From Leptodontidium sp. MPI-SDFR-AT-0119 (taxonomy: Eukaryota > Ascomycota > Leotiomycetes > Helotiales > Leptodontidiaceae), in NCBI GenBank assembly GCA_020726505.1, contig JAHLEZ010000012.1, positions 434,001-498,000 of the forward strand: a DNA stretch of 64,000 nucleotides, in the 5' to 3' direction. A program made the translations under genes and the position numbers. This document shows positions 12,895-26,788 of the stretch, one piece after another (within the stretch, counting starts at the first letter, position 1; every line of letters starts with the position of its first letter). The notes under the pieces are model-generated. The model worked only from the letters and a program-made list of their open reading frames with translations, was not told the DNA's origin and did no database searches.

Positions 12895-15599
12895 CTAAGA
12901 GTATGTCCTCGTACTAGCTCCTTAACACTAAAGCTTTAATACTAACGTATTAGCTTTAAGTTTCGTGTCGCGACAATTACTCGTGGAAGTAAGTAATAGT
13001 TATTAAGGCCAGGTTTATTTAACTAAAGAAATATTATCGGCGACGTTAACGTATAAAGCGTGTATATTTATTCCGAGTTAGACACTACTTAGTACTTATT
13101 GCGCTACTATGTTAATAATTCAGGGACTTTAATTACTATCTTATTGTCTTTAACACGTTATATCGTCGGAATCGTAGAGTTCTTTAAGAATTTAAGGTCG
13201 TTAAAGTATTATAAATTAATGTCTAGTTTAAGATTTAGAGGGGTTAAGTTGTCGTCTTTATTAGAGGCCTCTCTTACTTTATTACTATTATTATAAATGA
13301 AGTTATTCTTCTTATAAAAGAGCTTAAGCTTATTGCCGGCGAAGGTTTATTATAGCTAGGGGCTATTATTACTAAGTTCCTTAAGTTTGTAATAACCTTT
13401 ATTAGTGTAAGTTTTAGCGATTTTGTAAGGACTTAGCCACCTGAAGTCGAGTACTCAGTTTAAGGATATATTATTCTCTTGTATTAAGTCCTAGTAAAAG
13501 ACTAAGTCTTTCTTTTTAAATAGTCTCTTTTATATATCGTGTTTGAGATTAAAGGCTTCCTTGCCTTCTTAACGACGCCGAGTCTTCCTAAAGATAGCCT
13601 TATTAATATGTTCTTGTCTTATTTAAAACTATATAGCCTTAAACTATAGTAACTTTAATTAGTCACGAACTTCCTTAATAAATAACGTTCTTTATATTAA
13701 GTTTCTTGTCTTAATAAGTAAGATCGCCTCCTTGCCGTATATTATATAAAATAGTATATAATTAGTTAAATTATATACAGTAGTTCTATTAGTAAATAAT
13801 ACTATAGAAAGGTTATTAGTTTAACGTCCTCTTATTTTTAATAAGGTATTCTTAATAGGTCTATAGCCTCGTTCGATTATTTTATTAGCTCTAGCGTTAT
13901 ATACCGAGATCTTAATTCGCTCGACCTCTATTTTATTAAGTAATTCTAGTACTTCCCTTATATTCTTAGTTCCTTTATTTATAATAAGTCTCCAAAATAA
14001 CTTATAATAGCAAATAATATCTTCTTAAATAAAAGTAGTAATATATTTAGCCTCTTTAATAAAGAGAGCTCTAGCTTTAGCCTATTTACTTATATCGTCT
14101 CTTATAATAACAAGGTAGCCTTTTCCCTTGTGTAATAATATATAAGTAATATCTAATACATACTTTTCTATGAGTCTATTTAATACTATAAAGTAAAGAG
14201 GCTCCTTAAGACGTTTCGCTGATTAAAGTTAATAATTCTTACACGTTTAAACGTATTTTATATAATTAATAAATAGTCCCTTCTAAAAGTACTATATAAT
14301 AATGTAATAATAAGTGCTTTCTCTCCCTTTATGACTAAAATTATTATAATAACTCCGAAGTATAATTTCCTTCTCCTTATTAATATTAATAATAAGCTTA
14401 ATAATAAAACCTTTTATAAAGAGCCTTTAAATCCGGCGACTATATATACTATAGTTCAAAGCTTCTTGTTTAAAGACTCGAAACTACTTTTTAGTTATAT
14501 CCTTAGGAGTCTTAAGTGTCGTTAGGTATCAAGTAATTTATTAGTACCCTTCGCCGTACTTATTAGCTAAAATAAGTAGTTCTCCTTTAATAGAGCTTAA
14601 ACTATTAGAGGAGTTAAGTTCCTCTTTGTCTCTTAAGTATTATACTTTTGCTTTTATATTTAATAAAATGTCGTTTCGTTTATATAGTTTAAGGTCTATT
14701 ATTACTTCTTTAGGTTTTAAATTAGTAAGTTCTTTAGCGTTAAATACTTTTACAAGGCAAATCTTATAAGCTCTTAACTTAGAAAGTATTTAATCCTCGT
14801 TTATATTACTCTCTTTTAGTATGTCGTTAGTATGCCTTGGCCTCTTAAAGAGCTAATCGGCAACGACGTATATTAAGCCTTTAATATACTAAACTTCGAA
14901 ATTAAATAGGCGTATTTAAGTAAGCTATTTAATAAGTAAGGCGTTAAGATAATCGTACGCGGCTCTATTTAATTATGTAACTAAGGTATTAGCGTCTATT
15001 TTAATAATAAAGTATACGTTAATAAGCTAAATCTTAAGTTTCTTTAAAATATAAAGTATGCCTTTATATTCTCACTTAGTAATATTATACTTAACTTCGG
15101 TCTTATTTTAAAAACCACTCTTATATTTTATAAGTCGTATCTTATTTGTTAAAGAGTCTCTTTAACTAAGGAAACCTCCTTAACTTATATTACTTAAGTT
15201 AATATTAATAACTATCTCTTTAGTACCCTCGCTATAATTAATTTAATATAAAACTAAAAACGAGTATAACGTATCTTTAAAAGTTTATATTACTTTGTCG
15301 TAAATCTTTAAGTCTTAAAAAAACTTGACTCCTTTTCTAAATAATATATATAATAACTTAGTAATTAGTCAAAAGTTTTTAATTTAAATTTAAAAGTAAA
15401 TAACAAGGTTTAGGAATACTTTAACTTCTATTAAGTTACTTAGTAGGTTTTAGTTCTTAATCTTAATTAAGTGTCTCGCTAAAGGTTCTCTCCCCTTAAA
15501 GTTATAAGTATATCTTATAATGTTTATATTATTTAAACAAAACTGAGACTTTAGGTCGATAGTAACACTTGCTCTTTTTAAGCGTTTTAGTGTCTTATC

Positions 15600-16110
15600 G
15601 AGGTTTTAAATATACTTTAAGATAAATCTTTAAATTCTAAGACGAGCTTTTTCTTAGTTATAATTTATATATAGTCCTTTGACTCTTATATTATTTAAGA
15701 ATAGCATAAACACACTAAGGATTAATAACTTTAGTATACAAGTAATTGTTTTAATAAATTAAGTAATAAAGTTTATAATACTTTAAGGGAAAGTTATATT
15801 CTTAACTAAGCTTACGTTTAAAATATAAAAGGCAATTATATTTTAGCTAGACTTGTGGAGAGTTTATTAATTATAGCCAAAGTATAAGTTAACGAGGCTA
15901 GTGACATAATAACTAGCGAATTCTTTAAAGAACTTATTTACTAAAGGTAAAAGATTAATATCCCTTTATATAACGGCATTTAATATAATAGTTAAGTTAA
16001 TAAGTTTATATTTTCTAGATTCCTTCTTTTTTACTAAAAACTAAGTATTTTAATATAGGCCTTTAAAAAGCTTAAGAACACCCTTATTAAAACGCTTTTG
16101 TATTATCTTT
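15600..16110 (-). pseudogene. gypsy reverse transcriptase core, RIP-mutated
   Basis: Minus-strand translation gives KGVLKLFKGLY, FLVKKKESRKYKLIN (the W.VPKKDGK.R.I. block) and then RDINLLPLVNKFFKEFA. Next is YYVTSLVNLYFGYN, in place of the catalytic DLFSGYDQ block. Further on is CVYAILK, in place of the FLDD/YLDD catalytic box, followed by VKGP-like residues. Catalytic aspartates read as Asn or Lys/stop, which fits G-to-A change. It is part of the 9342-21587 element. Confidence 0.7.
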
Positions 16111-19100
16111 ATGACTTCTAGGACTAAAGCTCGTAATAATAGAAAGTTAAGGGCTTACTAAGCTTTATACTTAATAGTCTTAATAACGACTAAGGGAAAG
16201 ACATCTTTATAAAATCTAATATATTCGGGCTAGTCGAACACTATAACTCCTTCTCTATTAATTATTATTTTATTAAAAAGAGCTTTCTCTTTAAGTTATA
16301 ATAGTTTCTTAACGTCAAGTTTGGCTAGTCTCTCTAGCGTAAGTCGAGAGTTACGGGGTATATTAATAAAGCGTAATAATAATAAATCTTAATATTTCCT
16401 TAACTATTCTTACTTAGTCCCTTTGTCTTTTAATCTCTTATATTAATTATCTCTTCCTTTTAGAGAGTCGCTTATAAGGTCGGCTTTATTAATTAACTAG
16501 ACTTTCTTAGCTTTCGATTTATATATAATATTAATTTAAGTAATAGTGTTCTAAGTGCTCTGAAAGGGGTTCTTAATTAAGAGATTGTTATAATTCTTCG
16601 TCTATTTAAATGTAAGCGTGGCTTTAGTTAAAGAACTAGTTCTAAAAGCTCTAAGAAAGAATAGTTTTATAGTTAACTTCTCTTCTAAAATTGCTTCTTA
16701 CTAAAAATTATTAAGTACTGATTTCGAGACGTAAAACTCTCTTTTTAAGTACTTAATAAGAATAATATTGCCTTTATTATTATCACTTAATACCGCTTCG
16801 TCCCCCCCCTTTATAAAGCTCGCCCCTAAGCTTTAGTAGTTAAAAGTTATATTATAAGGGGTTAATTAAGTATTCTAAGGCACTAATAATAATACTTAAT
16901 ATATAGTTAGTTACTTTTTTCCTAAGAAGTCTTCTTCTTTATAATTATCTTTAAAGTCCGTTTATTTTAAAAAAAAATTATGCCTATCTTATTTTCTTCT
17001 TAAAGAGCTTTAGCGTCCTTAGTATCTTCTGTAGTATTATTAGTTTTAATTATAGTAATGTCTCTTAATTGCTAATCCTAAAACTAAGCTATTATAATAC
17101 TTTTATTATAATCTTTAAAATAACGAAATAATATTCTAGCTTTATAAAAGAATAAAAAGCCTAAAATAACCTTTATACTAAGGGCGTCTATAATATAGAA
17201 TTTATTATTAATAACGTAATTACTTATAATAACCGTAATATTATTAATAAAACTAATAAATCAGGACTTAACTCTAATAATTGTCATTAGAGTTATAGTC
17301 TGGCTTTTAGTAATAAGGAGCTCTAAAAGAGTAGTTACTTTAAGTATTATATAATTAACTTTAACTCTTGTGTTAAGGGTAACTCTAACATCAGTGACCT
17401 TAGTTCGGCTAAGTATAATAATAATAACCTTTAGTACTAGCGAGAAGTATAAGTTTCCTGTCTTAACTGTCGTCTTTAATAAGGCTACTTTAATATATAA
17501 TAGTTCTTAAGCGCGAGTGCGTTTTATTAAAAGGTTCCTAAAGATATACTTACTAAGTAATATTATAGTTCTAAGTAATACTATAAAAATCAGACTAAAG
17601 ACTAAGATAGCGCTAATTATAAGCTATAGTACTAAGTTATTAATAAGAGCTTCTTATTATGTGAACAATCGAAGTCGCCAGTGTCTTTATTGTGTTCTGA
17701 ACTTTGCCGCTAATAGATTTCTTAAGATAAAGTTATAAGTTATAATGCGCTTTTCTTAATACTTATACTTTAGCTTAAAGCCTTCTCGTTTAATTTCCTT
17801 AAGTCGTCGTTTATAGTTCGTAGTTATAAAAATATTAATAATATAAAGGTTCAGAAGAGTATATAAAGTGTCACGAAATAATTTTTAATATATAATAATA
17901 TTTTCCTTAGTTATTAACTCTAGTTCTTTAAACGCTAAAGTATTAATATTAACGATTAATTCCTTTTATATACGTTAATTAATTGTTTTAGTAAAGAGAT
18001 AAAATACTTTAAGCGAGTCTATAAAGACTATAATTTCTCTTAGCGTGAAGTTTTTAAAAAGCTCTTTTTATATAAGTAATTTGTCTAAGATATTATTAAG
18101 CCTATAACTATTCCGAGTCAACGCCTCTTACACACGAGGACTTCGAGATAACACTATATAAGATATAAGTCTAAGAATAACCAATAGTATTATTAATGCC
18201 TTAGACTTCGAAGCTCTCTTTCTTGTTATACTACTAATAAGTAATATTTTAAAAAGTGTTTTTAGTGTCGTAGTAAATATTGTTTTCGCGCTTAAGTCAA
18301 AGACTTTAGACTTATTACGAGTTAGAATCTATTGCGGTATTATTTTAATCTCTATTAAGTTATTGACGTCTATAATATTAATAAACTTAACTAGTTTTTT
18401 AATATCGCGGGGTGCCTTTAGTTTATTATAAGTAAATTAAGACTTAATCTTCTCTTAAAGCTTGTCTAAAGTCTTATACGGCTTTTGTTTAAGTACTCCT
18501 TTTCACTACTTAGTCTCGACTGGAGCTACTATAGCTTTAGAATTAGTACTATTAGTGTTATACACTAGTAAATTTTAGATTTGTACTAATTAGTATTTAG
18601 TGTAGTCTTATTAATTAATAATATTTAAGTTGAAGTCTTTTGTAGGCTCTTTAATAAGCTTAATATAACTTATAGTAAGAATAGTCGAAGATTGTATTTC
18701 CTTATCCCCCTTCTCCTTAACAAGCGCAGCTCCTTTTCTTATATTAAGGAGTTCTTTAATTACTTTGGCTTGACGTTTAAGGTTAAGGTCGTACGAGGTG
18801 TTTAAGACTCACGTTAAAATGTAATGTCTTCTAGACCTTTTGTTCGAGGGAAACTAAATAAGGTATAACTTCTTCCCCTCTTACTATAAGCTAATATAAA
18901 TGTAATTAGTATTATCGGCTTCGTGAATAATACTAAGACTAATTTATTTCTTATAGTTATAGTATTAGTTTATATAATTATAATACTCTTAAGGTCTTAT
19001 ACTTAACTAGTGTTAATTTATATACTAGCGATAACTATAATTATCCTTAGCGCACTTATTATACCCTAAGGAACTCGAATTTATTACATTATAGTCGATA

Positions 19101-21307
19101 GTAACTTACTCTTAGGCCTCTTTAAAAAACATAAATATATTAACCTTAATAATGAAATTAACATTAGAGGCTCTTTAAATTATTACTCCGAGAATCCTTA
19201 TATGTTTTAATCCTTTAGTAATAAAATCTAAATCTCTTATATTAACTTTACTTAAGTTCTTAATAACTTTCTTTAAAGTAAAAAGGAAATTAAGTATAAA
19301 TAACTCCTCGTCTTATTACTTTAGTACTTTAAAAATCTCGTCCCGTATAAAGTTGTCCCTATAGTTAGTAAAGTCAAACTAATACTAGGGTATTAGTCCA
19401 CTATTACGAGGTAAAATAATATAAGTCGTTAATTAAAGTATAAAGCGCTTAGTAAATAAGTTAGTACTATTAATGTTACTTTATACTCGGTTAGTGATAC
19501 CTTATTTTTTTTTAGTAATAGTGCTTAACTCCCTCTTAAAGTTAAGGTAAGCCTTTATAATAAAGTAGACTTTTTTAAATAAGTTTATATTATTAATATT
19601 TAAGGTTCTATTATTCTTAAAAGTAGCCCGTATAACTTTAGTTCGTAGATTTTAAGGAAGGGACAAGATAAATCTTATAAAGGCTTACTTATTAGTAAAG
19701 TTATTATAATTAATATAGTTAATAATAATATCTCTAAATACTCGGAAGAAGTCGCGGCACTATTCGAGAGTAAGCTCGCCGTCCCTTATAAGAGTCTTAA
19801 AGTTATACTTAAGTCGGTTAAGATAACTATTAGTATATAGGCGACGCTCCGTATTATTACGCTAGTACTCTTAGATTATAATATCCTTAAAACTAATATA
19901 GTTACTCTTTTTAAAGCCTAAAAGTTTCTAAATAGTCTATATATAAGCTTAAGTAGCGTACTTAATAACTTATTCTTTCTTAACTTAATCACTAGTGACT
20001 ATATAAGCTATAAAGTATTAATCGAGAATCCGGAAGTAGTTACTAATATTAATTTTATTAAAGATAAGGGCATTTAAGGTTCCGGCGATAAGTATAAGTT
20101 AATTAAAATAGATTTTTAAATTCTTTAAGTCGTTTATAATAAAAGTAAGGCCGGAGTATTAGTGTGGCCTTATAAGATTAATAGAATTAAAGCTACTAAT
20201 CCCTTGCTTTTCTTTCTTTTTTTTATTCCTCTTTTAAGAAGTCTCTGAGGTTTAAGAAGTAGTATCCTTAGAGAGTATAAAGGTGTTAATACTTAGCTTA
20301 ATAGTAATTCTAAGTCTAAACAGAGGAGTTACTTTTATTAAAATAGAGTTAAGGGGCATTATAATATTATTAAACCCACTTATCTTAAGGTTACTATAGC
20401 CGTAATTAATGTTTTTGTTATTTAATATTATGTGTTATTATAAGAAAGTCGTAGTAAAGTAAGTTAATAGTGTCGTTAATTAAAATATAAGAAAGTAATT
20501 AAGAATATAGTATATTAATCGCTAAAGAAATATAAAAGAAACCTCTTCCCTTAAAATAAAAAGTATATAAGCTCTCGTTTACTTTAAAGCGAGATAAGTG
20601 TTAATAACCTCTAACGAAGGTTTAAGGCCGTACTCCTTAGTTAGTCCTTAGCGAACGTTAATAACTATTAAACTAAAATAAACACGCCTTAAAGCTTAAG
20701 GCTTATACACGGAAATTATAAAAATAATAAAAGTAAATATAATAAGAAAACAAAGTAAGGAGATTAATACTCGGCGTAAGTTATTTAGGCTTTAGACTAG
20801 CTTAGAAGTTTTATGTCTCGCCGAATACTCTAAAATATAGGCTTATTAATACTCCGCTTAAGCCTTTAATATATTAATTTCAGTTCTATTATAGAGTCTC
20901 GACTTTTCCTAGCGTTTAAAGAATACTAATTACGTCTAAAAACATTAAAACCTTTACTAAAAATAAAAATTAATATAAAGTGGCTAGGCACTATATCTTA
21001 GAACAATAAAATCAAAATAATAGCCTAAGGGAGACAGATTTTCTAGTACTATAAGTACTCTTACTTTATAGCTTTCCTTAGTTCCTTAGTAGTCTTCGTT
21101 CTCCTTAAGTTAAAGGTCCGTATTCTTTATATTCGTCGTTTTGCCTTAAGGGCTAAGAAATAACTAACTAAATAACTCCCTTAATTTAAATAATTATTGT
21201 TTTTCTTAACTCTTCTTATATAAGTTAGTATATAAGGGCCTTACTATTATACTTACTTAGTTCTTCCTTTAATAATAACTCACTCCTTACGTCGATTACT
21301 AAAAATA

Positions 21308-21587
21308 TATAAGAGGGACGAACCCTAATTTACATAATAAGAAGGTAATATATAACGAGCTATCAGAGGAGATTTTAGGCTCTATAAATAATAGATTAAT
21401 TAAATCTAAAGATATTACATATTTAGAAAGTATAAATTAATAAAGGAGGGGAGGGAAAAGGTTCTAATAAATAGAATATATCTAGTGTTACGTTCTTAAC
21501 GTTCTATAGTCAAGTGTTAGCTCCTTATATGTGCGAAGGACTAGCGCAGTCATGTGACAAAGGAAATCAGGGGCTGTCCCCACCACA
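21308..21587 (-). repeat. LTR (upstream, 5' LTR of minus-strand element)
   Basis: 280-bp partner of 9342-9621. Its outer half (about 21480-21587) is much less RIP-mutated than the partner and keeps the CACCACA terminus. It is followed by the GTAT target-site copy. Confidence 0.85.
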
Positions 21588-21599
21588 GTATACTAAGAG

Positions 21600-23780
21600 A
21601 AATAATCAATTACTTATTACGAGTAAGTTTTGTATTTTATCGTTATAGTTATTACGTGCTAACAAATAAAAGTCTTGGGCAACGATAGTATCCGAGATAA
21701 ATTACGAAGCGTCGTGTAAGGCTATCTATAAATGAAGTAAGCTTCTTCGAACTTGATTACGAACCTTCGTAGTTAGTAAAATAGATAAGGTAATTAAATA
21801 ATAAAAATATGTTATACTTCAGGCTCCGCTAGTAAATATTTATTTAAATAAAGTACAATTTTAAATATTATAAATCTAAAGTAAGTTATACTTCGTTAAG
21901 TGGTAGTACTATATCTTACTTCTATATAGCATTAGCATCAGATTTCGATAGCGAACCCGCTACAAGACAGCATAAGGCAAAATGGTGTAAGATTTAGTTA
22001 TTTAATGACTAAACGTTTTATTTATTAAACGCGTGAGTTGTAAATAATCTCACTTAAATAAGTTCGATGATAAAGGTCTTTTAATCGAGAATAGCCTGAG
22101 ATTAAGGCAGCTGAATCTGGTTCCCTCGGATCATTTCGAATAATTCGAACAATAACTCCTTAATAAAGGGCAGTAGAATTTGACCCCGTAAGATTATCTC
22201 GATAGGCTACTCCGCCCTTACTTAGCTTTTTAGTCGACTATTTTCGGATACACAATTAGATACACAAGCTACATAAACAAATGTATAATAGTAAGTTAAT
22301 CGAATAGTACATGTTTTATAAAGGAGGAAGCTGGAAGGATATAAGCTAGCGATAGATACGAGGGGTGGTTGAACGAATAAGGGTAAATTCAGGAACCGTT
22401 GTCTTGGTAATAGCGTCGGACGAGTAAGGCTACGTTTATAAAAGTCTAATAATATTATAAATCCCGTTAGGTACGATACACCAGCTTAAGTCCTAAAGAA
22501 GCTCGTGTTAGGTGACTTTAACGAGTCTCATAGATACTAAAGCTAGCCTCACTTTGAATATGCTATAAGGCGCTAAATTCCTATTCTACTTAATTACAAC
22601 TTATAAGCCTTTTAATCGAAGGGATACGTAAGACCCTAAATAGAGAAAACTAGGCTAATTTTTATAAGCCACGTAATAAAAATATACTGCTTCACTTAAT
22701 AAACCATCCCTAAAATTAAAAATTTTACCCCTAAATTATCGCTTGACTTATGCTTATTTTAATATATACTTAGTTCTAATACGAACTTTTAGGGTCTTAA
22801 TTATCCCCGCGAAAAATTCAAAATTTCCAACTTAATTATTCGAGTTATTATTTAAGTAAAGATTAGACTACGAGTATACTAAATGTAAAGGGACTAGTGG
22901 TCGCATTTTAAGTCAAACGTGATTTTATAATAATTAGTATATAATATACAATGCTAATAATTGACAACTTACGACTAATATGAATGAACCTAAGATTTGA
23001 CTATAGTGGCCTAGGCTGCGAAATTATGAAAACAATTCACTATTTGGAGTCAGGCTTAACATCCGGCCTAAATATTACACGTGCCTTTAAACGGAAATAT
23101 ACAGGGCCTAGTTCCAAGGAGAAAATAGCTCCCCGACTTATATTACGCGGAGCCAGTAGTATACAGGAGACGGCATCGAGGAGCCAGCCGCTCCTTAGTG
23201 TAACACGCTCCTCGCTTTTCTCTCTGAATTATCCATGGCTCCTTACTAATGGCTCCTCGATACTATTCACTTTACTAAGGTTGCTTTTAATTACTTCCGT
23301 TTCTTATATACTATGTTCTTTAATTAAAGGTCTCTTAGTTAATATATGTACTTAAGTTTAACGGCGTATACTTAATTAAGCTTAAAGAGTAAAGAAGTAA
23401 AAGAGAAGAAAGTAATATTTTATTCTAATGATTCTAATAAAGAGTCTTCTTTAAGATAACTACTTTGAGTAATATAAGAAGGCCTAAATTCCATGACTAC
23501 TTAGCTTTTAACTTCTTTTTCTTTTTTTTCTTTCTTTTTTTTTTTTTTTTTTTTCATTTTCTACCTTAATTAATTCGTTGATATATAACAACAAGATTCC
23601 CTCCTCGAGGCAGAAAAACGGTTAATATACTAAGGAACGGCGCGTATTAGCCTCGACGTGCTCCAATTTGGGCGGAACTAACTACGAGAACTCGATCTAG
23701 ATCACGTGAAGTTTCTCACGGAATGCTTTCGTAATAAAGACTATTAACGATTACTAATTCGGAATTATATATTAGCCTTA
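21600..23780. other. AT-rich spacer, no gene recognised; poly-T tract at about 23.52-23.56 kb
   Basis: Degraded AT-rich DNA with no domain seen on either strand. A plus-strand frame at 22984-23355 is open for 123 codons but has no recognisable feature and sits in biased sequence, so I do not call it a gene. A pyrimidine run with 18-20 consecutive T lies near 23.53-23.56 kb. Confidence 0.4.
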
Positions 23781-23789
23781 ATTAGTTAA

Positions 23790-26560
23790 TAGTAATTAGT
23801 TAAGGTGATGCGTTATTTGGTGTTTCTATAGAATAGCTGTTAGCGAGTTACTTAGGCGGTTATTCGATACTAAAATTTCCGACTAGTTATCACCTTAAAT
23901 ACTTCTATGTCTAATATAAGATTAAAGTTACGCGAGAGTTTCTCTTATTAATAAATAAGTGGTGGACTATTAATCTTTACTTTCTAAAACATAATATTAA
24001 TCTTAAATTATAACTTGTTAAAGAATATTCTAACGAGTAAAAGCCTATAGACGGCGAGATCTACTATAAGCTGCGTTAGTATAATGCTAAAAAGAACCTT
24101 AACTTTAAGTTATAATGGAAATCCCGCCTATAAGGAATCCGACTAAAAAGTCTTAAAACACTTTATAAGCATAAGGATTTTATAAACGCCTTTAACGCCT
24201 TATTAATTATCTCCGGACTATAAGACAATATAAAGCTTACTACGATTTATAAGCATTTCTTATTAAAATATAATAAGATAGGTAATTTTAACGTAATTAG
24301 TAATTTACTAATATTATAAAAATAAGAGATATTATATTACCTCTGTTATATTAAGAGAGTCTGGTTCGGACTAGTTGGAGGTAATAAGGACATAATGTTA
24401 AGAATCGACATAGCTACGGTACAAGCTTTATAAATAAGAGCGCCACGGGCGTTAACGACGGATGTTAAGCTATTGCGGAGCTAACTTCGAGCCGGTGAGA
24501 TCTTTAGTACTTTTAACGAAAGTAAGTGGGAGGACATATAGAATAAACTAAGAATAATTAAAGGCCTGATCTTATTAATTTATACGTTTTTTAGGGATAT
24601 TATTTACTTAGAAAACTACGTGAATTACGTGAAAAGGCTTACGACGTTGTCCTTTAAGTAAAGTCTTTTAACTGTAATAAAATAACGATTTACTAGTGTG
24701 AACTAAGAGTTAGGGCAAGTGAAGTTATAAGTTACTAAGAATAAATTTATATATAAGAAGGGCACTCTTAAAGACTAAGTCGACTTTAAGTATCGACAGA
24801 TATACGCTTTTGCGATGCGACACTGGCCCGATATGTTTAAGAAGCCCTAGAAAAAAGACCCCCAAATAAAACCTCTAGCCAAAGTGGACCCGGTTATACT
24901 TCGTAATTTTGTTAATCTTACAGCGAAATTAGGATTTAAGTCAAATAAAATCACCGACTTATAGTAATATTTAGGGTATAGAAATGCGCCAACAGAACAC
25001 CTACAATCGAGACTTAACCTTGTCACGTTTAGAAAAGGCGTTCACGTTAAAAAAAGGTATAGAAAGCAAAGCACTAGTGAATTTAAAGAAGACCGATAGT
25101 TCTTATTCATTGATTATTTATATAATAAACGATAAGAGTAAGAAAGTAGCGTTATATCCTTCTTTGTCTAGAAAACAGTTTACTTAGTTTCTTTAGTAAA
25201 CCGTTAGTGATATATAGTAACGGGAAGACGGATGACCTACCTCAAAGCGTAGGCGGTTTATCGCAAGGCTTCGGGATAAACGAATCTAATTATTTACTAA
25301 ATAATAATACGAACTAATCTTAGTAATCGTTAAAGTATATGATAGAGAATTACGATAGTATATTAATACTTTACTAGTAAAGAGGCGGTAGGGGTGAGCC
25401 ACGCGCCCGTTTGAACATTACGGAAGAAGGGGCTGCGGAGCGAGCAGAGGGAAGTATAAATGTGAGTATGCAAGACTGGTTAGAAGACCAGGAGCGTTAG
25501 AGACTAGAGTAAGAGAGACTAGAATAAGAGAGACTGGAGCAAGAAAAATTAGAGGAAGAGATAGTGGAACAAGAGCGACTGGAATAAGAGAGGCAGGAGG
25601 AAGAGAGACTGGAGGAAGAGAGAGTAGAACAAGAGCGACTGGAACAAGAGAGGCAGGAGGAAGAGAGACTGGATCAAGAACGACTGGACCAAGAGAGACT
25701 GGACCAAGAGAGGCAGGAGGAAGAGAGGCAAGAGGAAGAGAGACTGGATCAAGAACGACTGGACCAAGAGAGACTGGACCAAGAGAGGCAGGAGGAAGAG
25801 AGGCAAGAGGAAGAGAGACTGGATCAAGAACGACTGGACCAAGAGAGACTGGACCAAGAACGACTCGAGAAAGAGCGAAAGCGTCGCACGCAATTTGATA
25901 TAGAGAGAGTTGCCGCTACATTACGCCAAGTATAAGAGCGTTAATAAGCTTAGACGAATGATTATAGGGGCTAAGAAATTGCAGGCTTAAATTTGTAATT
26001 AAGCCAAGAACTAAAACTAAATTTACAAAAAGAAATGAGATAGCGACAAGTAAGGCGAAACCAAGGGAAGTTAAAAAGGAAAAAGTTAATAAATTCAGAC
26101 GAACATCTAGTACTAGCTCAACAGTATCGTACTACACTAAGAGTTAGAAAACACTAGGTAAGACTATATTCCCGATTATCTATATTAGGCGGCTTACTTT
26201 TGTAGGATTTAACTCCGCGAGCTCAGGAGAAATCGAACTTCTAGATTACGTTTAAGATTCGGGAACGAGGCGTTTAGAGGATCGCCTAAACCTTTCACGT
26301 TAATTCGTTTGATTCATTCGAAGTTAAGCGAATAGCCATAAAGTATTTAAGGAAGGCGGATCGAATAAGGGTATATAATACCGACTTGAACATTTTGACC
26401 CCTCGAGTATGTTATGAAGTAGTAATCGTTAACCGGGCTCACATATTACTTCTAATCCCGGAAAGGGACACTCACATAAATAAAGAGCTGGAGGCTTTTA
26501 TTTCTTAGCTTTTGTTTGAGGCGGAGTTGTAGACGAAATCTAAGATCGAGTGAAGTTCTT
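23790..26560 (+). pseudogene. DUF3723-family protein relic with coiled-coil repeat insert
   Basis: Forward translation with RIP stops reads like DUF3723. An upstream YLGGYSILKF segment is followed by KVTREFLLLINKWWTINLYF (about 23.93 kb, expected AA.E.L....KWWTVDLY) and EYSNE*KPIDGEIYYKLR (about 24.02 kb, expected F.NEQKP.DG.IY.K.R). Then come YYLCYIKRVW, DIATVQAL*IRAPRAL, LRAGEIFSTFNE and TFFRDIIYLENYV. Further on is YRQIYAFAMRHWPDMFKKP. After a Glu/Arg-rich coiled-coil repeat, a C-terminal block (RIAIKYLRKADRIRVYN, ILLLIPERD-like) ends near 26560. Frame stays mostly constant. The function of DUF3723 is unknown; the family is recurrent cargo in fungal Starship elements (established knowledge). 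This copy is dead. Confidence 0.7.
25495..25900 (+). repeat. pentapeptide (15-nt) tandem repeat, Glu/Arg/Leu coiled coil, with 75-bp higher-order unit
   Basis: In the plus frame of the DUF3723 relic this encodes repeated five-residue units such as [10 protein letters not shown] and ERLEQ. A 75-bp block recurs with exact spacing (starts at 25669, 25744 and 25819). The repeat keeps many CpA dinucleotides and has few stops in the coding frame, unlike the DNA on both sides. The open frame on the opposite strand (25549-25893) is an artefact of this repeat. Confidence 0.9.
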
Positions 26561-26788
26561 ATAAATTTTATATTGTTTATTTTTATTAAAATTTAACTTA
26601 GAACTGTCTTTGAATTATAGCTTGTAATAAACACGCGTGTCATCTCTTATCAGAAGTTTGTGCCCGATTATCCTCTCCACGTTGAGCGTAAGTAAGCCAA
26701 GCCGCCTTAGAACACGTGAGTTAGTTGTAAGATGCACGAGTAGCCTTAGGTGGTATAGGACCATCTAGATACTAAGCAGTGTGAAAAA

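Larger units (their letters stand above)
9342..21587 (-). mobile_element. LTR retrotransposon, 12.2 kb, gypsy pol, possibly nested
   Basis: Two direct repeats of exactly 280 bp (9342-9621 and 21308-21587) bound the element. They are TG...CA when read from the better preserved positions, and GTAT lies immediately outside both ends (9338-9341 and 21588-21591) as a target duplication. A polypurine tract (G-rich on the minus strand, about 9626-9633) touches the left LTR, so transcription runs right to left. Gypsy reverse transcriptase is readable on the minus strand at about 16.1-15.6 kb. The internal region is long for a gypsy element and holds two more PPT-like G/C tracts, at about 12.88 and 16.80 kb, which suggests nested or tandem insertions. 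All frames are RIP-mutated. Confidence 0.8.

Noticed and set aside
22984..23355. 123-codon plus-strand frame in the AT-rich spacer
   Set aside because: No recognisable domain, hydrophobic low-complexity end and repeat-like surroundings; insufficient support for a gene.
25549..25893. 114-codon minus-strand frame rich in Leu/Phe/Gln
   Set aside because: It is the reverse reading of the Glu/Arg repeat tract; low-complexity artefact.
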